This document shows, piece after piece, positions 38,235-47,257 of a stretch of DNA of 64,000 nt (within the stretch, counting starts at the first letter, position 1; each line of letters opens with the position of its first letter). This DNA comes from Balneola sp. (lineage in GTDB: Bacteria; Bacteroidota; Rhodothermia; Balneolales; Balneolaceae). The stretch is taken from positions 124,001 through 188,000 of the forward strand of contig NZMW01000004.1 of the NCBI GenBank assembly GCA_002694685.1, in the 5' to 3' direction. The notes beneath the pieces were generated by a model. It was not told the DNA's origin. It was given only the letters and a program-made list of their open reading frames with translations, and did not search any database. The position numbers and the translations under genes were made by a program.

Positions 38235-39176
38235 ATGAAGAAAAGCGTGTCATATATTATTCTGCTGCTACTACTTTTTTCTGCTGGATATGTATCTGCC
38301 CATCCTTGGGGTGGATTGGTCGTAGATCAGCAAGGGAATATTTACTTTACTTTTATTTGTCCTTTGGTAGATGACGACCATTATGCGTGTGTCTGGAAAA
38401 TTGATGATACCCAGAAACTCAGTGAGTTCATGGAGTCTGCATACTCACCAAGTGATATCATCCTTTCTAGATCTCCGGACCGGGCGATTTATGCAGCTGA
38501 ACGAAATAACGCAGGCACTGCACTTCAGGCTCGGCTATGGAAGCTAAGTGATGGAGCAAAGGAACTCATCATAGAACCAACTACAGATGAAGAGCTTTTC
38601 TTTATTCAGGCTTATGCAGTTGCTGGAAATGGGGAGGTCTATTTTGCAAGGAATAATCAGCTTTTTAAGCGAGATAATGAAGGGACCATTGTTGAGGTAA
38701 AGCTTAAGGGAGAAACGACAAGAATTGACAATTTGGCCTGGGGGCTAGAAAACAAACTTTATATCCTGGATCGTGAAAGCATAAAAGTAATGTCCGACGA
38801 GGGAGCTATTACTACTCTGGCCGAAGGGTTGAAAAAGGATAATCCTGAAAACCTTCCATTCTCAGGAGCAAATATTTTATTCGATTTTGCAGTCGATGAA
38901 ACCGGAAATGTATTTGTGGCCTATTATGGAAATCGGCAAGTACTAAAGGTTTCTGTGAATGGTGAGGTATCCGTATTTCTGGAAGCCGAAGGCCCATGGT
39001 CTCCGCATGGTGTGGATGTTTTAAATGGTGAAGTATTTGTTCTTGAGTCTACATTTGGAACGTCAAAGTGGTGGGAATTTTGGGAAGAAGATGTGATTAT
39101 ACCCCGTGTTCGAAAAGTAGATGTGGAAGGGAATATCTCTACTGTTTTTGAATATGAGATTACGAATGGAAAATAG
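38235..39176 (+). CDS. Exported beta-propeller (NHL/SMP-30-like) protein
   Basis: 313 residues from the ATG at 38235; a GTG 9 bases upstream is possible. Signal peptide KKSVSYIILLLLLFSAGYVSA. Propeller blades are marked by repeated V(D)xxGNIYF-type strands: GLVVDQQGNIYFTF, YAVAGNGEVYFARN, FAVDETGNVFVAYYG, VDVEGNISTVFEY. Likely a periplasmic or surface six-bladed propeller; enzymatic lactonase function cannot be shown, because the metal-binding residues of SMP-30 are not apparent. Confidence 0.8.
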   Translation: MKKSVSYIILLLLLFSAGYVSAHPWGGLVVDQQGNIYFTFICPLVDDDHYACVWKIDDTQKLSEFMESAYSPSDIILSRSPDRAIYAAERNNAGTALQARLWKLSDGAKELIIEPTTDEELFFIQAYAVAGNGEVYFARNNQLFKRDNEGTIVEVKLKGETTRIDNLAWGLENKLYILDRESIKVMSDEGAITTLAEGLKKDNPENLPFSGANILFDFAVDETGNVFVAYYGNRQVLKVSVNGEVSVFLEAEGPWSPHGVDVLNGEVFVLESTFGTSKWWEFWEEDVIIPRVRKVDVEGNISTVFEYEITNGK

Positions 39177-39318
39177 TTTTTCTAGACAATTATTTTAACC
39201 AGAGCTGAGATACAGAAAGCGAAATCAGTGACTTTCTGAACTTCCTTTTGTCACATCTTTTCACTAATTAGTGAGCCGTATGATAATGTACTTTCCAGCC
39301 TAACTTATTTTTGCTTAT

Positions 39319-39837
39319 ATGAAACGACGTGATGCCATCAAGACTTTGATGATGGTTTCAGGTGGTGTGTTTATGACGCCTGCCTGGGCTTTTAATTGGA
39401 GCGAAGCAGATGTGCCAGAATTCAAAGGAAGCTTCACAGAAACAGAAATAAAGCTTATCTCATCCATAGCTGATACCATCATCCCATCAAATGGAGAAAT
39501 TGGGGCGCTATCTGTTAAAGTCGATGTGTTTTTAGTCGGACTAATTAGTGAGTGCTATGATGAAGACTTTCAGGCTGACTTGAAGAAACATCTTGATAAG
39601 CTTAATCAGTTAGCCGAAAAGAGGAACTCAATTTCTTTTAACAAATGCAGCCCAGCAGAACGGGAGAAACTGCTCTTGAAAATGCAGTCAGCAAATGAAA
39701 ATCAGGAAGCGTTTTTTGAATTCATTAAATCCCAAACCATACGAGGATTTGAAACCTCGAAAGAAGTGATGGTCGATTACCATAACTATGTGATGATGCC
39801 CGGTTTTTATGATGGAAATGTAGATGTGGAGGCTTGA
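39319..39837 (+). CDS. Gluconate 2-dehydrogenase subunit 3-like protein (Tat signal)
   Basis: 172 residues. The N-terminus MKRRDAIKTLMMVSGGVFMTPAWA is a twin-arginine-type signal. The mature domain (FTETEIKLISSIADTIIPS, DLKKHLDKLN, FEFIKSQTIRGFETSKEV, YHNYVMMPGFYDG) is the small gamma subunit of membrane-bound GMC dehydrogenases, which escorts the flavin subunit across the membrane by Tat. The partner gene begins 3 bases after its stop. A perfect TATTTTTG element (39306-39313), matching the Bacteroidetes -7 box, ends 6 bases before the ATG. Confidence 0.88.
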   Translation: MKRRDAIKTLMMVSGGVFMTPAWAFNWSEADVPEFKGSFTETEIKLISSIADTIIPSNGEIGALSVKVDVFLVGLISECYDEDFQADLKKHLDKLNQLAEKRNSISFNKCSPAEREKLLLKMQSANENQEAFFEFIKSQTIRGFETSKEVMVDYHNYVMMPGFYDGNVDVEA

Positions 39838-39840
39838 GAA

Positions 39841-41550
39841 ATGGCAAACGTAAATATTAAATCGAAGAAAGAACGAACGTACGATGCCATTGTCATTGGC
39901 TCTGGTGCAAGCGGTGGCTGGGCTGCTAAGGAGCTCTGTGATGCAGGCTTAAAAACCCTGTGCCTTGATCGAGGGAGGAATGTAAAGCACATTGAGGATT
40001 ATCCTACAGCGTCTAAGGCTCCGTGGGAATTTGAATTTCGAGGGAGTGTTCCTTTAGAAAAAAGATCAGGCTTACAGGGAGGTCGATGGCTTCGGGCTCA
40101 AACTATTCACTGGGCAATGGCTGAAGATGAGCAACCTGTTATATATGAAAAACCGTTTAGCTGGTTTAGAGGATATCATGTTGGGGGGAAGTCCAAACTA
40201 TGGGCTCGCCAAACGCAACGCTGGAGCGATTATGATTTTGAGGGACCAGCACGAGATGGCTTTGCTGTTGACTGGCCCATTCGATATAAAGATCTGGACG
40301 ACTGGTACACCTATGTTGAAAAATTTGCAGGTATCTCCGGCGATAAAGATGGATTGGATGTGCTTCCCGATGGTGATTTTCTGCCCTCGTTTGAATTGAA
40401 TGTTGTAGAAAAGCATTTCAAGGAAAGCCTGAAAAAACATTACGGCGATAGCCGGCATTTAATTTATGCCCGATGTGCACACTTAACACGACCCAAAGAA
40501 ATCCATGGGCAGCAAGGTCGGGGACAATGTATGAGCCAGGATATGTGCAACAGAGGGTGTAATTTAGGAGGCTATTTTAGCAGTAACTCATCTACCATAC
40601 CCTGGGCGCTCAGAACCGGTAATCTTACAATGCGCCCGGATGCAGTGGTTGAATCTGTTATCTATGATGAAGATAAAGGAAAGGCGACTGGTGTTCGCAT
40701 ATTTGACCGTAATACCAAAGAAGCTATAGAATACTACGCGGATATTATTTTTGTAAACGCCTCAACCATAAACTCCAATGCTATTTTACTGAACTCAAGG
40801 TCGAACCGGTTTCCAAATGGACTTGGAAATGACAATGAGCTGATGGGGAAATACTTAACCTGGCACAACTATCGTGGACATGCAGGTGCAAGTGTGGAAG
40901 GATTTGAACATAAAAAAGAAGCTGGTCGCAGACCTACCAATGCATATGTCCCTCGCTTCAGAAATGTAGAGAAACAGGAGACGGACTTCCTGAGAGGCTA
41001 TGCAATAGGGTTTGTAGCTGGTCGAGGAAGCTGGAGCGATAAAAGTAAAATCGGCTCAGAACTTACCGAGAGCATTCTAAATCCAAAATTAAATGATACG
41101 TGGCATGTTAGCACCTGGATGATGGGAGAATGTGTTCCTTATGAAGACAACCACATGCGCTTACATGAAAGCCTGGAAGACAAGTATGGAATTCCTCAGA
41201 TTGTGCTTTCCTGCGAATGGAAGGAGAATGACATCAAGCAAGCTGATGACTATGTGGAACAGAGCAAAGAAATGTTTGAGAAAGCAGGTTACGTGAACAT
41301 TCGGGCATCAAACCGTGATACAAAACCCGGATCTGATATTCATGAAATGGGGGGCGTCCGAATGGGTAATGATCCAAAAACCTCACTGCTCAATAAATGG
41401 AATCAACTGCACGAGTGTAAGAATGTGTTTGTAACAGATGGCGCCTGCATGACTTCAGGAGGAACTCAAAACCCTACCCTGCACTTTATGGCACTTACCG
41501 CTCGTGCTGCTAATTATGCCGTTGAGGAGAAAAAGAAGGGGAACCTATAA
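39841..41550 (+). CDS. GMC-family FAD-dependent oxidoreductase
   Basis: 569-residue flavin subunit paired with the preceding gene. FAD-binding IVIGSGASGGWAAKEL at residue 17, then RWLRAQTIHWAM and the GYHVGGKSKLWARQT segment. The C-terminal GMC_oxred_C domain holds DIHEMGGVRMG, with the catalytic His, and TSGGTQNPTLHFMALTARAA. No signal peptide of its own, consistent with piggy-back Tat export. Oxidises an alcohol or sugar in the periplasm. A cytochrome c subunit would be expected to take the electrons, but none is next to it. Substrate unknown. Confidence 0.92.
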   Translation: MANVNIKSKKERTYDAIVIGSGASGGWAAKELCDAGLKTLCLDRGRNVKHIEDYPTASKAPWEFEFRGSVPLEKRSGLQGGRWLRAQTIHWAMAEDEQPVIYEKPFSWFRGYHVGGKSKLWARQTQRWSDYDFEGPARDGFAVDWPIRYKDLDDWYTYVEKFAGISGDKDGLDVLPDGDFLPSFELNVVEKHFKESLKKHYGDSRHLIYARCAHLTRPKEIHGQQGRGQCMSQDMCNRGCNLGGYFSSNSSTIPWALRTGNLTMRPDAVVESVIYDEDKGKATGVRIFDRNTKEAIEYYADIIFVNASTINSNAILLNSRSNRFPNGLGNDNELMGKYLTWHNYRGHAGASVEGFEHKKEAGRRPTNAYVPRFRNVEKQETDFLRGYAIGFVAGRGSWSDKSKIGSELTESILNPKLNDTWHVSTWMMGECVPYEDNHMRLHESLEDKYGIPQIVLSCEWKENDIKQADDYVEQSKEMFEKAGYVNIRASNRDTKPGSDIHEMGGVRMGNDPKTSLLNKWNQLHECKNVFVTDGACMTSGGTQNPTLHFMALTARAANYAVEEKKKGNL

Positions 41551-41556
41551 AGAGTA

Positions 41557-43965
41557 TTACTTCAACTCCACAACCGTACAACCAGCACCGCCCCGTTCAA
41601 TAGGAGCCGTCTCTACACTTTTCACATCACTGCGGGTATTTAGGTACGACTGAATCTGGCTGCGCAGAATGCCATCGCCTTTGCCGTGAATAATATCTAC
41701 TTGATTCATATTTCGGTACACCGCCCGATCAATATATTGGGTGACTTCATGAAGAGCATCCTCCGTTCTCATTCCCCGAACTTCGAGAGATGGTTTTACG
41801 AGTCCGGTCGTCAAGTCATTATCACCAACCATGACGGATGAGCGAGCTTTTGATTTCTTCTGCTTTGGCTTATCAACTTTCACCAGGTTTTTGAACTTGG
41901 TTTTAAGACGAAGTCCACCGGCCTGAACCACCACATTTTTCCCGTTGATTTCAACCAGTTCCCCGGTCGTATTTCCATCTTTAAATCGTACATGATCACC
42001 CTTCTGTGGAGGATCATCGGAGATCTGTTCCCGCTCTTCTTTCTTGTCTTCAATTTCTTCCAGGGACCGGTCAATCTCTTCTTTCTCCTGATCAACTTCC
42101 TTGCGAATTTCCTTGATCTCGTCTTTATCTGCCCGGTTCTGTTCAACAATTTTCTGCACAGCTTGTTCAACCCGCTGATTGGCAGAATCCATGATGGATT
42201 TCGCTTCTTTCAGGGCTTTTTCCCGAATTTTCTCCTTGTCTTTTTCGATAGCCTGAATCTTATTCTCGTACTTCTTTTGTTCTGATTCTGCTTTAGCCTG
42301 AAGTTTGGAATATTTGTCTTTGAGGTCTTCTGCTTGCTGGGATTTAGTTTCCAGTTCGGTGATCAGCGACTCCATCTTGTCCTTGGCTTCACCTAACAGC
42401 ACCCGTGATCTTTTGAGTACACCTTTATCAAGATTCATTCGCTCGGCAATTTCAAAAGCATAGCTACTGCCGGGAATTCCCTTTTTGAATTTGTAGGTAG
42501 GAGAGAGTGAAGCCTGATCAAACTCCATAGAACCGTTAACCGCTTTGGGGTGCTCGTGAGCAAATACTTTTAAGGAACCATGGTGAGTGGTAACAATAAT
42601 CTTTCCATTTTTATCTAATAGCTTCTCAATAAAAGACTGAAATAATGCACCACCTTCTTCGGGATCGGTTCCGGCAGCGGCTTCGTCGATAAGCACTAAA
42701 CTTCCAGGTTCGAATTCCTCTATGGTTTCCCGCATCCATTTTAATCGGGATGAAAAAGTACTCAAGTCATTCTCTATGGACTGGTCATCACCAAGATCAA
42801 CAAACAGACCGGAGAAAATCGGGATTTCAGAAGTTGGGTCGGCCGGAACGCCATAGCCGGATTGAATCATAAGTGCCATCAAGCCAACGGTTTTCATAGC
42901 AACTGATTTCCCCCCTGCGTTAGGCCCTGTGATCATGAGGCATTGTTCATCGGCTTCCAGTTTCAGAAAAAGCGGGATGATGGTTTCCCGGTCTTCCTTC
43001 TTTTTGATATTCAGATTCTTCAGCCTGAGAATAGGATTGTAGGCCTCTTTAACACTCAGATATTGGGTTTTTGATATGATGGGGATTTCTCCATCCAGTT
43101 TCTGAGTAAGCTTAGCCTTGGCATAAATCACGTCAATTTCAGCCAAACACGAGATATTTTGGTCTATATATTCTGAATTTTGACGAACATGCTGGGTGAG
43201 CTCTCTGAGTATACGTTCAATCTCGCGCTGTTCTTCAGCTTCAAACTGACGTATTTCATTATTCAGATTGAGTGCTTCAACAGGTTCTATGTATACCGTT
43301 TGCCCACTGGCAGAAACGTCATGTACAAAGCCCTGCACTTTTCGCTTGAATTCTGACTGAATGGGAATAACCATCCGTCCATTGCGAATAGTTGGGCCTT
43401 CATCCGAAGCCATTCCATCTTTATTCGCATCCTTCATTGAGCGGTTGATGGTAGTTCGCAAATCGTTTTTACGCTTGTTGAGTTTTTTGCGGATGGCTCG
43501 CAGTTCCGGGCTGGCATCATCCCGTAAATCCCCATACTCAGTGACCTTATCCTTAATACTTCGCTCCAACTCCTTTGTGGGGATCAGTCCTTCGGAAACT
43601 TTAGTGAGCCGGGGTAGTTGGTCTGCCCGGGCTTTGAAGAATTTTTTCACGTTTCGTGAGATGGAGCAAACCTTCAAAATATCCACAAAAGCAGGCAGTG
43701 GGATAATACTTCCTTCAGCTTTGGAGGCACTTAGATATTCGCGCACTTCTGGAAACTCGCCCAGCGGAAAAGGATCGGGGGAGATGATGACTTCGAGCAT
43801 CTCTTTGGTCTGTTCCGTAAGCAGCTGCACTCGCTTTGGGTTTGAAGAGGGAGAGAGAGACTCCATAAACTCTTCAGAGCGTACCGATTGTGTTAATTCA
43901 AGCGTTGCTTTTCGAATCTGATCAAAGCCGAGTTTATCTAAAAGGGTATCAGGGTAAAGTTTCAT
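41557..43965 (-). CDS. mutS2: Endonuclease MutS2
   Basis: 802 residues. MutS-type core and clamp in the first 330 residues, Walker A GPNAGGKSVAMKT near 347, Walker B VLIDEAAAGTDPEEGG, then a long coiled coil (about 515-640, rich in E and K), a KOW-like segment (KGDHVRFKDGNTTGELVEI) and a C-terminal Smr nuclease domain with VRGMRTEDAL and IIHGKGDGILR. Known to suppress homologous recombination and to act on collided ribosomes in some bacteria. Convergent with the GMC gene, 6 bases apart. Confidence 0.96.
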   Translation of the reverse strand: MKLYPDTLLDKLGFDQIRKATLELTQSVRSEEFMESLSPSSNPKRVQLLTEQTKEMLEVIISPDPFPLGEFPEVREYLSASKAEGSIIPLPAFVDILKVCSISRNVKKFFKARADQLPRLTKVSEGLIPTKELERSIKDKVTEYGDLRDDASPELRAIRKKLNKRKNDLRTTINRSMKDANKDGMASDEGPTIRNGRMVIPIQSEFKRKVQGFVHDVSASGQTVYIEPVEALNLNNEIRQFEAEEQREIERILRELTQHVRQNSEYIDQNISCLAEIDVIYAKAKLTQKLDGEIPIISKTQYLSVKEAYNPILRLKNLNIKKKEDRETIIPLFLKLEADEQCLMITGPNAGGKSVAMKTVGLMALMIQSGYGVPADPTSEIPIFSGLFVDLGDDQSIENDLSTFSSRLKWMRETIEEFEPGSLVLIDEAAAGTDPEEGGALFQSFIEKLLDKNGKIIVTTHHGSLKVFAHEHPKAVNGSMEFDQASLSPTYKFKKGIPGSSYAFEIAERMNLDKGVLKRSRVLLGEAKDKMESLITELETKSQQAEDLKDKYSKLQAKAESEQKKYENKIQAIEKDKEKIREKALKEAKSIMDSANQRVEQAVQKIVEQNRADKDEIKEIRKEVDQEKEEIDRSLEEIEDKKEEREQISDDPPQKGDHVRFKDGNTTGELVEINGKNVVVQAGGLRLKTKFKNLVKVDKPKQKKSKARSSVMVGDNDLTTGLVKPSLEVRGMRTEDALHEVTQYIDRAVYRNMNQVDIIHGKGDGILRSQIQSYLNTRSDVKSVETAPIERGGAGCTVVELK

Positions 43966-44077
43966 TCAGGAAGTTAGTTGCCATTTATGCGCTCAACAAA
44001 GATACGGGGAATATGATTGTATTTCGAAGATGAATTAGGAGATCTTTTTCTCCAAATCTAAACTCAAGCTACTTCCT

Positions 44078-44210
44078 CTTGTTCATTTTGGCTTGACCCA
44101 AAACAAACCAAAAACTCAGGAAAACACGAAGATTGCAGGATTAATGAGATATGAATAGATCTAGCTCACGTAAGTCAAGTAGCGTTGATAGTAGTTTTTT
44201 ACGTGTTTTC
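44078..44210. repeat. 133-bp direct repeat, left copy
   Basis: Same orientation as the copy at 45314-45446, offset exactly 1,236 bp without gaps and about 90% identical by eye. Starts CTTGTTCATTTTGGCTTGAC and ends ACGTGTTTTC. It contains a short CACGTAA/TTACGTG inverted pair. The opening resembles intergenic elements often seen in Bacteroidetes. Confidence 0.93.
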
Positions 44211-44262
44211 AGGAGGGCTATTAAAAATCTACTATTGGTACTTAATATCTGATTTAAAGAAT

Positions 44263-44292
44263 CTCGTCCCCAATGAAGAGCTCGGGGACGAG
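44263..44292 (-). terminator. Terminator after the HEXXH lipoprotein gene
   Basis: CTCGTCCCC/GGGGACGAG stem with a 12-base loop, 20 bases past the minus-strand stop; the minus strand continues ATTCTTTAAAT, a weak T run. Confidence 0.65.
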
Positions 44293-44312
44293 TTCAAAAT
44301 AAAGAAGAAGTA

Positions 44313-45047
44313 TTACTCAGATCTTCGATCAATAATTTCATCTAATGTTGGTCTCTCACTTTGATCTAGTACGTTCTTCACAAACTTAAATTGAAAATAT
44401 CCATAGTGGTAGGCATTAGAACCTAACTCATTATAGTTTTCATTAAAATATTCTTCTTCAGAAACACCTTCTGGTGTTGGATTCTCTAAAAAATTGGTTA
44501 AAGCATTTAATTTAGGCTCAATTGATGCTAAAAAATCACGCCCTTCCTGACTACTTTCTAAATAAGCGATAGTAATTTCATTTGCTTCGATTTCGCTCAT
44601 ATATCTATTTGGACTTAGCTGGCCATCCATTTCAGATTGCGCCCAATGCGCGAACTCATGATAATAGAAGAAGGTGTTAAAGAACGTTTCAAAAAATTCT
44701 TCAACATCCATATCAGATGCGTCAGCAAAGTCCTGCATTACTACTAACATCTCACTTGAAAGGTCGTCATACCAAGGGACGTAAACCGCATTACTAATTT
44801 GATTATAGTAGATGAGTGCATTCGAATTTGAACTAACAAAAACGATAGGGATTTCGCCAGTCTGGACATCTTGGTCTTCCATCATTGCTTTAAGTTCGTT
44901 GGCCATGGTTTTGCCTTTCTCAACAAGCTGTTGCTTTGGAGTTAGTTCTTCTGGGACATCTTCGACTTCTGTAGAGTCTCCCGTGCTATTTGATGAACAA
45001 GAAATGAATAGTAAAATTAGTATTGATAATATTGCTGTACCCTTCAT
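44313..45047 (-). CDS. Lipoprotein with HEXXH zinc-metallopeptidase motif
   Basis: 244 residues. Signal peptide with lipobox LFISC (Cys17), then an acidic Ser/Thr-rich linker (SSNSTGDSTEVEDVPEEL). A HEFAH motif at residues 130-134 (FFYYHEFAHWAQSEMDG) is the HEXXH zinc site, and Glu residues in SEIEANEITIAYLE, about 20 residues later, could be the third ligand, as in gluzincins. No family recognised. It lies alone between two 133-bp direct repeats and has its own terminator. Probably an outer-membrane-anchored peptidase or a relic of one; activity is inferred from the motif only. Confidence 0.8.
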   Translation of the reverse strand: MKGTAILSILILLFISCSSNSTGDSTEVEDVPEELTPKQQLVEKGKTMANELKAMMEDQDVQTGEIPIVFVSSNSNALIYYNQISNAVYVPWYDDLSSEMLVVMQDFADASDMDVEEFFETFFNTFFYYHEFAHWAQSEMDGQLSPNRYMSEIEANEITIAYLESSQEGRDFLASIEPKLNALTNFLENPTPEGVSEEEYFNENYNELGSNAYHYGYFQFKFVKNVLDQSERPTLDEIIDRRSE

Positions 45048-45619
45048 TATAATATTGTTTTTATTATAAGTTGCGCCTACGATATTTAAATTAGGAGAAA
45101 AAATAAACCGGATTAAAAAATTTTAATCCCATGTTATTTCCTGTTAGCGTGGTGTATTTAGTAATGAAAATGAGCCCCTTTGAATCGTAAAGATGTCGAA
45201 AAAGAGTGGCTGAATCTAGACAAGGTTAAACCTAGTTTTTAAGCTCCTGCTTCACCTTCTCCATAATAAATCACCAGAAGTATTTTGCTAGATCTAGAAG
45301 TCGTGCCAATTCACTTGTTCATTTTGGCTTGACCCAAAACGAACCAAAAACTCAAGAAAACACGAAGATGTCAGTATTAATGAGCTGTGAATGAATCCAG
45401 CTCACGTAGGTCAAGTAGCGTTGATAGGTGTTTTTAACGTGTTTTCGGATTTAAGCCCGTTACAAGTTAGCAGCAGGTGTTGTTTGAATGAGCGATAATG
45501 TCATCCTTTGCACAAGCGAGGCGATTTCAATCCCTCGCGGGGGTGTATAGGGCAAGCTTTTTATTTTACATCCATCCAAAATGCTCCTACATTTCAGTTC
45601 AACAAAACAAGAGAAGCTT
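45048..45619. other. Intergenic region between the HEXXH lipoprotein and phzF (572 bp)
   Basis: No credible ORF. Holds the right 133-bp direct repeat (45314-45446). Other parts are A/T-rich with a short GCGAGG/CCTCGC pairing near 45515-45537. The lipoprotein promoter must lie in the first 150 bases. Confidence 0.65.
45314..45446. repeat. 133-bp direct repeat, right copy
   Basis: Partner of 44078-44210; 13 to 15 substitutions and no gaps. Neither copy has an ORF. Confidence 0.93.
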
Positions 45620-46405
45620 ATGAAATTACCGATTTACCAAGCCGACGCTTTTACTTCTGAACTATTTGGCGGAAATCCAGCCGCAGTAATTCCGCTTGAG
45701 GAGTGGCTACCCGACGGCGTAATGCAAAATATCGCTGCTGAAAATAATCTCTCTGAGACGGCTTTCTTTGTTGAAGAAGGGGACAGCTTTAGATTACGCT
45801 GGTTCACTCCGGCAGTGGAAGTGGATTTATGCGGACACGCCACTTTAGCCACATCACACGTTTTATTTGAAGAATTAGGCTATGAGCAACCCACAATTAA
45901 CTTTAACACCCTAAGCGGTGTTTTGTCGGTAGAAAAAAGTGGAGACCGCCTGGTTATGAACTTCCCCGCCGTTGAGCCATTACAGAATGAAGCACCAGCC
46001 ATTTTATTTCAAGCTTTAGGGGTAGAGCGAACATCGGAAGTGTATAAGTCTGACGACTACATGGTAGTGTTAAATTCTGAACAGGAAGTTGCAAACCTGG
46101 ATCCTGACTTTCGGATGTTGAATGAAGTAGATGCCAGGGGAATTATAGTCACGGCGCCAGGTGATGAAGTTGACTTTGTCTCCCGATTTTTTGCACCACA
46201 GGCCGGAATAGATGAAGATCCCGTGACGGGTTCGGCTCACACCAAAACAACTCCCTACTGGAGCAGGAAGTTGAAGAAAGATAAACTTTCAGCTCGCCAG
46301 ATTTCAAAACGTGGGGGAGAGCTTATTTGTGAGATGAAAGGAGATCGGGTCGAAATCTCAGGGGAAGCAGTGACTTATATGAAAGGGGAGATTACTCTTG
46401 CTTGA
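45620..46405 (+). CDS. PhzF-family isomerase/epimerase
   Basis: 261 residues from the ATG at 45620; a longer start at 45581 adds 13 poorly conserved residues. Two-lobed diaminopimelate-epimerase-like fold: IYQADAFTSELFGGNPAAVI at the N-terminus, the catalytic Glu in NNLSETAFF, DLCGHATLATSHV, and GIDEDPVTGSAHTKTTPYW in the second lobe. Unlike DapF, no catalytic cysteine pair. No phenazine genes are around, so the substrate is unknown. Overlaps the next gene by 8 bases, an operon pair. Confidence 0.92.
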   Translation: MKLPIYQADAFTSELFGGNPAAVIPLEEWLPDGVMQNIAAENNLSETAFFVEEGDSFRLRWFTPAVEVDLCGHATLATSHVLFEELGYEQPTINFNTLSGVLSVEKSGDRLVMNFPAVEPLQNEAPAILFQALGVERTSEVYKSDDYMVVLNSEQEVANLDPDFRMLNEVDARGIIVTAPGDEVDFVSRFFAPQAGIDEDPVTGSAHTKTTPYWSRKLKKDKLSARQISKRGGELICEMKGDRVEISGEAVTYMKGEITLA

Positions 46406-47210
46406 AATCCTAATATTGTTAGTGATAGGTTTAGCTGCAGGAATTTTAGCGGGGTTGATGGGAATTGGAGGAGGAATCATTTTTACTCCGGTTCTCTTTT
46501 TTCTATTTGAAGCAGAAGGGGTACAAAATCCTGTAATATGGACGGTTGCATCGGGACTGTTTTGCACCTTTGTCGCTGCATTCGGCAGTACTGTTAGGCA
46601 ATACGTTCAGGATAATATTTTTTGGCAGGAGGGAATCAAGTTAGGGGCGCTTGGTGCAGTGGGAGTATTTTTGGGTAAGTTAGTAATCACTTCTCCGTAT
46701 TACAGCCGGACTGAATTCGTGATTTTCTTTAGCCTGATGCTGCTTTACGCAGCCTTTATGATGTTTCGGCGCGGTAATGACATCGACGACGAGTATAAGC
46801 GTAAGTTTGCAAAGCTAAAACTCGGCGAAACATCGGTAGCTGGAGGTCTTGGTGGCTTTGTGGCAGCTTTAGCTGGTGTTGGCGGTGGGGGAATCATGGT
46901 TCCTATTATGAATCTTTTCTACAAACAACCCTTTAGAAAAGCAGTAAGTGTTTCTCAGCTTGCGATGACTATCATGGTTTTTACAGGATGGGGGCAGTTA
47001 GCAATGGAAGCTGGTGCTATTTCCGGAATTACGGAATTTAGTGTTGGCTATGTGGACTTTGGGGCAGCGCTTCCCCTTTCAGTCGGCGGATTAATTGGAG
47101 GATTTGGAGGAGCTTTTCTGAATCACAAAATCAATCGTAAATATCTGCAGTGGGGATTTGCCGCATTAGCGGTTCTAATGGCCGGCCGACTGATATATGG
47201 TATTCTATGA
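46398..47210 (+). CDS. TauE/SafE-family membrane permease
   Basis: 270 residues from a TTG start overlapping the phzF end. About eight TM segments. The hallmark motif GLAAGILAGLMGIGGGIIFTPVL occurs at the start and is repeated in the second half as GGLGGFVAALAGVGGGGIMVPI, the two-fold repeat of this family. C-terminal GFGGAFLNHKINRKYLQW is also typical. Family members export or import sulfite, sulfoacetate and similar organic anions; the substrate here is unknown and may relate to the PhzF partner. Confidence 0.9.
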   Translation: MLEILILLVIGLAAGILAGLMGIGGGIIFTPVLFFLFEAEGVQNPVIWTVASGLFCTFVAAFGSTVRQYVQDNIFWQEGIKLGALGAVGVFLGKLVITSPYYSRTEFVIFFSLMLLYAAFMMFRRGNDIDDEYKRKFAKLKLGETSVAGGLGGFVAALAGVGGGGIMVPIMNLFYKQPFRKAVSVSQLAMTIMVFTGWGQLAMEAGAISGITEFSVGYVDFGAALPLSVGGLIGGFGGAFLNHKINRKYLQWGFAALAVLMAGRLIYGIL

Positions 47211-47257
47211 TTTACAATCTCAACGGCTATATATCGCATTAAAACGGATTACTAAGC

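Larger units (their letters stand above)
43966..44312. other. Intergenic region between mutS2 and the HEXXH lipoprotein (347 bp)
   Basis: No ORF. Contains the left 133-bp direct repeat at 44078-44210 and a terminator at 44263-44292. Confidence 0.7.

Noticed and set aside
43361-43921. 186-codon plus-strand frame inside mutS2
   Set aside because: Opposite-strand shadow of a well-supported MutS2 gene; no start context or family.
44078-45446. Composite transposon around the lipoprotein gene
   Set aside because: Repeats are direct, short and contain no transposase or clear terminal inverted repeats; no target duplication could be seen.
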